Assembly (NCBI RefSeq): GCF_000429305.1
Contig: NZ_AUBP01000005.1
Coordinates: 248,001 to 312,000 of the forward strand
DNA length: 64,000 nt
Source of the DNA: Desulfovibrio inopinatus DSM 10711
GTDB taxonomy: Bacteria; Desulfobacterota; Desulfovibrionia; Desulfovibrionales; Desulfovibrionaceae
Reading direction: 5' to 3'
The notes under the pieces were generated by a model. That model was given only the letters and a program-made list of their open reading frames with translations. It was not told where the DNA came from and did not search any database. This document shows, piece by piece, positions 61,198 to 64,000 of the stretch (its first letter is position 1; each line of letters opens with the position of its first letter). A program made the position numbers and the translations under genes.

Positions 61198-62478
61198 ATG
61201 GAAATCGAGTTGGCCGAGGCTGCACTACGTGGTTTTCGACCTGAATATATTCTTCTGGCCATTTCTCTCCTGTTTCTTATCAGTATTTTGGCGGGACGCC
61301 TTGCCGGTGTCGTCGGTGCGCCACTGCTCCTTGCATTTCTGGGAATCGGTATGCTGGCCGGTTCTGAAGGGTTGGGAGGCATCTATTTCGACGATCCGTG
61401 GATCGCGCAATTTCTCGGCGTCAGTGCACTCGTCGTCATCATTTTTTCCGGTGGACTCGAAAACTCATGGTCTCGTGTTCGGCCCGTGCTCTGGCAGGGA
61501 GCCGTCCTTGCCACCCTGGGTGTGGCCATCACTGCGGGGGTTGTCGGTGCAGCGACGTGCTATATCCTTGGTGCTTCCGTCAAACTTGGCATGTTGCTTG
61601 GCGCCATTGTGTCATCAACAGACGCCGCCGCCGTGTTTTCCGTCCTCGGTTCCGGCACAACAACACTCAAACCTCGTCTTGGTTCACTGCTTGAATTCGA
61701 GTCTGGTAGTAATGATCCCATGGCAGTTTTTTTAACTATGGGACTCTTGGCAAGCCTTCAATCTCCCGATGCCACTGCGTCTGAATTCTTGATATTCTTT
61801 GCCGAACAAATGAGCTATGGCCTTATCTTTGGCATGGCTGCTGGTCGTGGTATGGCCTACGTGTTCGAACGGTTACAACTCAATTCTCCGGGACTGTATC
61901 CTGTCCTGGCGCTTTCTATGGCGCTGTTTACGTTCGGCGTCACCGCATCGATTAATGGGAGCGGTTTTCTTGCTGTCTATATTGCAGGGATCACACTCGG
62001 CGGCCGTCCATTCAAATACAAAAAAAGCGTCTTACGGTTTCATGAAAGTTTAGCCTGGCTCATGCAAATCATTATGTTTCTTATTCTTGGACTGCTCGTG
62101 TTCCCCAAAGAGCTTGTCACAGTAATCTGGCCAGGCTTAGCGCTCTCGGCAATTCTGATCTTTGTCGCCAGGCCGCTCAGTGTTTTTCTCACTTGTTGGC
62201 CTTTCACACGCAATATTCGAGAAATGGGATTCCTGTCTTGGGTGGGATTGCGAGGAGCCGTTCCGATCATTCTGGCGACATTTCCTTTGCTGGCTGAAAT
62301 CCCTCAAGCGCAACGCATTTTCAATATCGTTTTCTTCATTGTTTTGACGTCTGCCCTGCTTCAGGGTTCGACAATCCCTCTGGCCACCCGATTTTTTCGA
62401 ACAGGTGAAAGCCATGATATCCCAGAGGAACAAGACAAGATCGGTTCAACGCCTCAATCGAAACAGGTGGCGAGTTGA
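61198..62478 (+). CDS. CPA1-family cation/proton antiporter (NhaP2/CvrA-like)
   Basis: A 426-residue inner-membrane antiporter with about 12-13 helices and the CPA1 marks GAIVSSTDAAAVFSVL (the ion-binding Thr-Asp region), ESGSNDPMAVFLTMG (the conserved Asp pair) and GLRGAVPIILATFPLL. It most resembles NhaP2/CvrA, K+(Na+)/H+ antiporters, but ends shortly after the membrane part (polar tail DIPEEQDKIGS), so the TrkA-C regulatory domain is missing. ATG 61198 has AAGG upstream; a frame open to 61153 is less likely. Its stop lies only nine bases from the convergent UshA-like gene, with no terminator between. Confidence 0.9.
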   Translation: MEIELAEAALRGFRPEYILLAISLLFLISILAGRLAGVVGAPLLLAFLGIGMLAGSEGLGGIYFDDPWIAQFLGVSALVVIIFSGGLENSWSRVRPVLWQGAVLATLGVAITAGVVGAATCYILGASVKLGMLLGAIVSSTDAAAVFSVLGSGTTTLKPRLGSLLEFESGSNDPMAVFLTMGLLASLQSPDATASEFLIFFAEQMSYGLIFGMAAGRGMAYVFERLQLNSPGLYPVLALSMALFTFGVTASINGSGFLAVYIAGITLGGRPFKYKKSVLRFHESLAWLMQIIMFLILGLLVFPKELVTVIWPGLALSAILIFVARPLSVFLTCWPFTRNIREMGFLSWVGLRGAVPIILATFPLLAEIPQAQRIFNIVFFIVLTSALLQGSTIPLATRFFRTGESHDIPEEQDKIGSTPQSKQVAS

Positions 62479-62487
62479 CACCATGCT

Positions 62488-64000
62488 TTATGGGCACGAG
62501 ACCGTCACGACTGGTGCCTGCTGTGGATAAACTCGGGGTGTTTTCTGAAGAAACCATTTCATCGCCTGACGTTCCAAAACAGTCGGAACAAGCGGCAAAG
62601 CCTGTACACCTTTCAAAGGGTACCCGTCCCCACCTTGTGCCAGATACGTGATGGTGACGAGGGTATATTGTTTTTTATCATCAATCGCTTGCCCAGAAGA
62701 CGCCCCTCCATCAAGAAAAAGCCCGGTCATGATCCAGCTCCCTTTCGGTGTGGGACACCCTTCAATCCGCAAGCCATAGACCGCGGGAAACGCCCCCCCG
62801 CCATGATGAACGCCGTGAGCAATCGCGGCCTTCAGTTGTTTACCGGTCAAATGAAGTACGACGACGGTATTGCCAAACGGAAGCACACTATCAATATCAC
62901 GCTCCGTTACATCACCTTGATGCAGACTATCCCGAATGCCTCCTCCATTTATCAACGCGGCATCGACACGCACACCTTGATGTTCCGCTGCTTCAAAGAG
63001 AGCTTGTGCCACGAGCGGAGCCACCTCGCTGCCTTGACCATATGCATTGGGTTCACGCCGATGCGACAACGACGAATCGAGATGAGCAACAACTGTGTCC
63101 TCGCCAAGTTGAGCGGAAAAACCCTGTACAAGACCGGCCATAACGATATCAGGTTTCATCGGCGTTAACCCATAACGATTTTGGGGAGACAATTCTCGAC
63201 GCTGGGTTTGATTTCGCAGTGTGACGTCGTATTGTGGATCAACAAGAATATCACTGTGTCCGGCAGCCGTTACCGTGCCGGTATGCTCATCATACTCTAT
63301 GTCCAGTGCACCCAATACTTTGAAATTATGAAACGCTTGAACGACAAAAACCCGCTTCCCTTGTGGCCCGGTTATCACGGTTGGATACGGTCCTTCAGGA
63401 TGAAAACCAGCCTTTTTCAAACGCGGCGGACCAAGCAAGCTATGGGAGTGTCCTCCGACGACAATATCTATTCCGCGAAGAGCACGCGCCATGGCGCAAT
63501 CCCGATCATAACCTTGATGCGTCAATGCAATGACGATGTCAGCTCCCTCCCGTCGCAGTTCCGATACGGCTCTACGGGCAGCGGCAAAGGGATCGGTAAA
63601 CGCAACATCAGGCCCTGGACTAGAAATCGTTGCCGTCGCGGGAAGAATCAGGCCAAACACCCCAATATGTACGCCATCCATGGAAAACAGTGTCCACGGG
63701 CGAACCCGGCCGTCCAGTGCTGAACCGGGACGAATTGTGATATTCGCAGCAAGAACGGGGAAGGAAATATCATTCAACAATGTTGCCAGGTGGTCTGCCC
63801 CATCATCGAATTCGTGATTACCGAGCACCATGGCATCAATACCCAACAGATTGAGAACAGCCATGTCGGCCGTCCCACCGAAGACAGTGTAATACGCGGT
63901 TCCACGCAGACTATCACCGGCATGAAGAAACAGCACATGATCATGACCTTCTGCCAAGCGGTGCACTGCAGCAGCAATACGCGCTGCCCCTCCAAGGGAA
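62488..64000 (-). CDS. UshA-like 5'-nucleotidase/cyclic phosphodiesterase (N-terminus beyond the right edge)
   Basis: About 504 codons are present. The metallophosphatase domain shows the di-metal ligands AGDSLRG, GNHEFDDG, ALTHQGYD and VGGHSHSLLG, and the C-terminal 5'-nucleotidase domain shows ALINGGGIRDSLHQGDVT, VLPFGNTVVVLHLTG and the substrate segment YLAQGGDGYP. It should hydrolyse nucleotides in the periplasm. The frame continues past 64000 with SLGGAARIAAAVHRL, the region that normally follows the first DxH ligand pair, so only the signal peptide and ~40 residues are missing. All ligands seen are intact, unlike the selenoprotein relative at 27694. Confidence 0.92.
   Translation of the reverse strand, partial: SLGGAARIAAAVHRLAEGHDHVLFLHAGDSLRGTAYYTVFGGTADMAVLNLLGIDAMVLGNHEFDDGADHLATLLNDISFPVLAANITIRPGSALDGRVRPWTLFSMDGVHIGVFGLILPATATISSPGPDVAFTDPFAAARRAVSELRREGADIVIALTHQGYDRDCAMARALRGIDIVVGGHSHSLLGPPRLKKAGFHPEGPYPTVITGPQGKRVFVVQAFHNFKVLGALDIEYDEHTGTVTAAGHSDILVDPQYDVTLRNQTQRRELSPQNRYGLTPMKPDIVMAGLVQGFSAQLGEDTVVAHLDSSLSHRREPNAYGQGSEVAPLVAQALFEAAEHQGVRVDAALINGGGIRDSLHQGDVTERDIDSVLPFGNTVVVLHLTGKQLKAAIAHGVHHGGGAFPAVYGLRIEGCPTPKGSWIMTGLFLDGGASSGQAIDDKKQYTLVTITYLAQGGDGYPLKGVQALPLVPTVLERQAMKWFLQKTPRVYPQQAPVVTVSCP

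Overview
The window is 64 kb of bacterial chromosome with moderate GC and dense protein coding. It most resembles a Desulfovibrionales (Desulfovibrio-like) genome. That assignment is inference and rests on several marks: a PxxKW cysteine-rich protein, an UshA-like selenoprotein, the kinase/ATP-grasp/amphi-Trp set known as the GAK system, a long DRTGG-type Pta, and prfB with its programmed frameshift. I saw no rRNA, tRNA, CRISPR array, insertion sequence or prophage. Both window edges cut genes: dnaJ on the left and an UshA-like 5'-nucleotidase on the right.

Layout. 1-1.2 kb: rpoZ-dnaJ (minus strand). 1.2-11.7 kb: a five-gene minus-strand operon with a small FtsX permease, an ABC ATPase, a 1654-residue FtsX permease carrying a PA/M28-like ectodomain whose catalytic residues are lost, and two large OPT-like membrane proteins. 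12-15 kb: a PH-domain protein, a 29-residue membrane ORF, a rhomboid protease and an AI-2E family exporter. 15.2-18.5 kb: methylthioadenosine and adenine salvage (MTA phosphorylase, apt, MTA/SAH deaminase) and the PxxKW protein. 18.7-29.5 kb, plus strand: an M20 hydrolase, mnmG, corC-like, lnt, prfB, a diguanylate cyclase, a MinD/FlhG-like ATPase, HU, a selenoprotein with an in-frame TGA and SECIS-like hairpin, and dapA. 29.6-33.7 kb: the chaperone operon cbpA-cbpM-clpB.

34-42.6 kb: an Smr protein, a ModE-type regulator, DUF2905, an HlyD/ABC-2 export operon, a coiled-coil membrane protein, and mlaE-mlaD-mlaC-mlaA without the ATPase gene. 42.8-46.5 kb: the conserved rpmH-rnpA-yidD-yidC-jag cluster, in which rnpA seems to overlap the whole of rpmH. 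46.7-51.7 kb: a LUD protein, lipA, a decayed lipB, an Rsm22-type protein and a RACo-like ASKHA protein. 51.8-54.3 kb: a chemoreceptor. 54.8-58.7 kb: the GAK-type operon (amphi-Trp, PhoU-kinase fusion, ATP-grasp, HprK-related kinase B). 58.9-64 kb: pta, a CPA1 antiporter and the UshA-like enzyme.

The strongest leads are the five-gene transporter operon, the GAK operon with its PhoU-phosphotransferase fusion, and the selenoprotein, in which a CxxU motif sits in a metallophosphatase-like fold that has lost its metal ligands. All functions were read from translated sequence and family knowledge; no database search was run.
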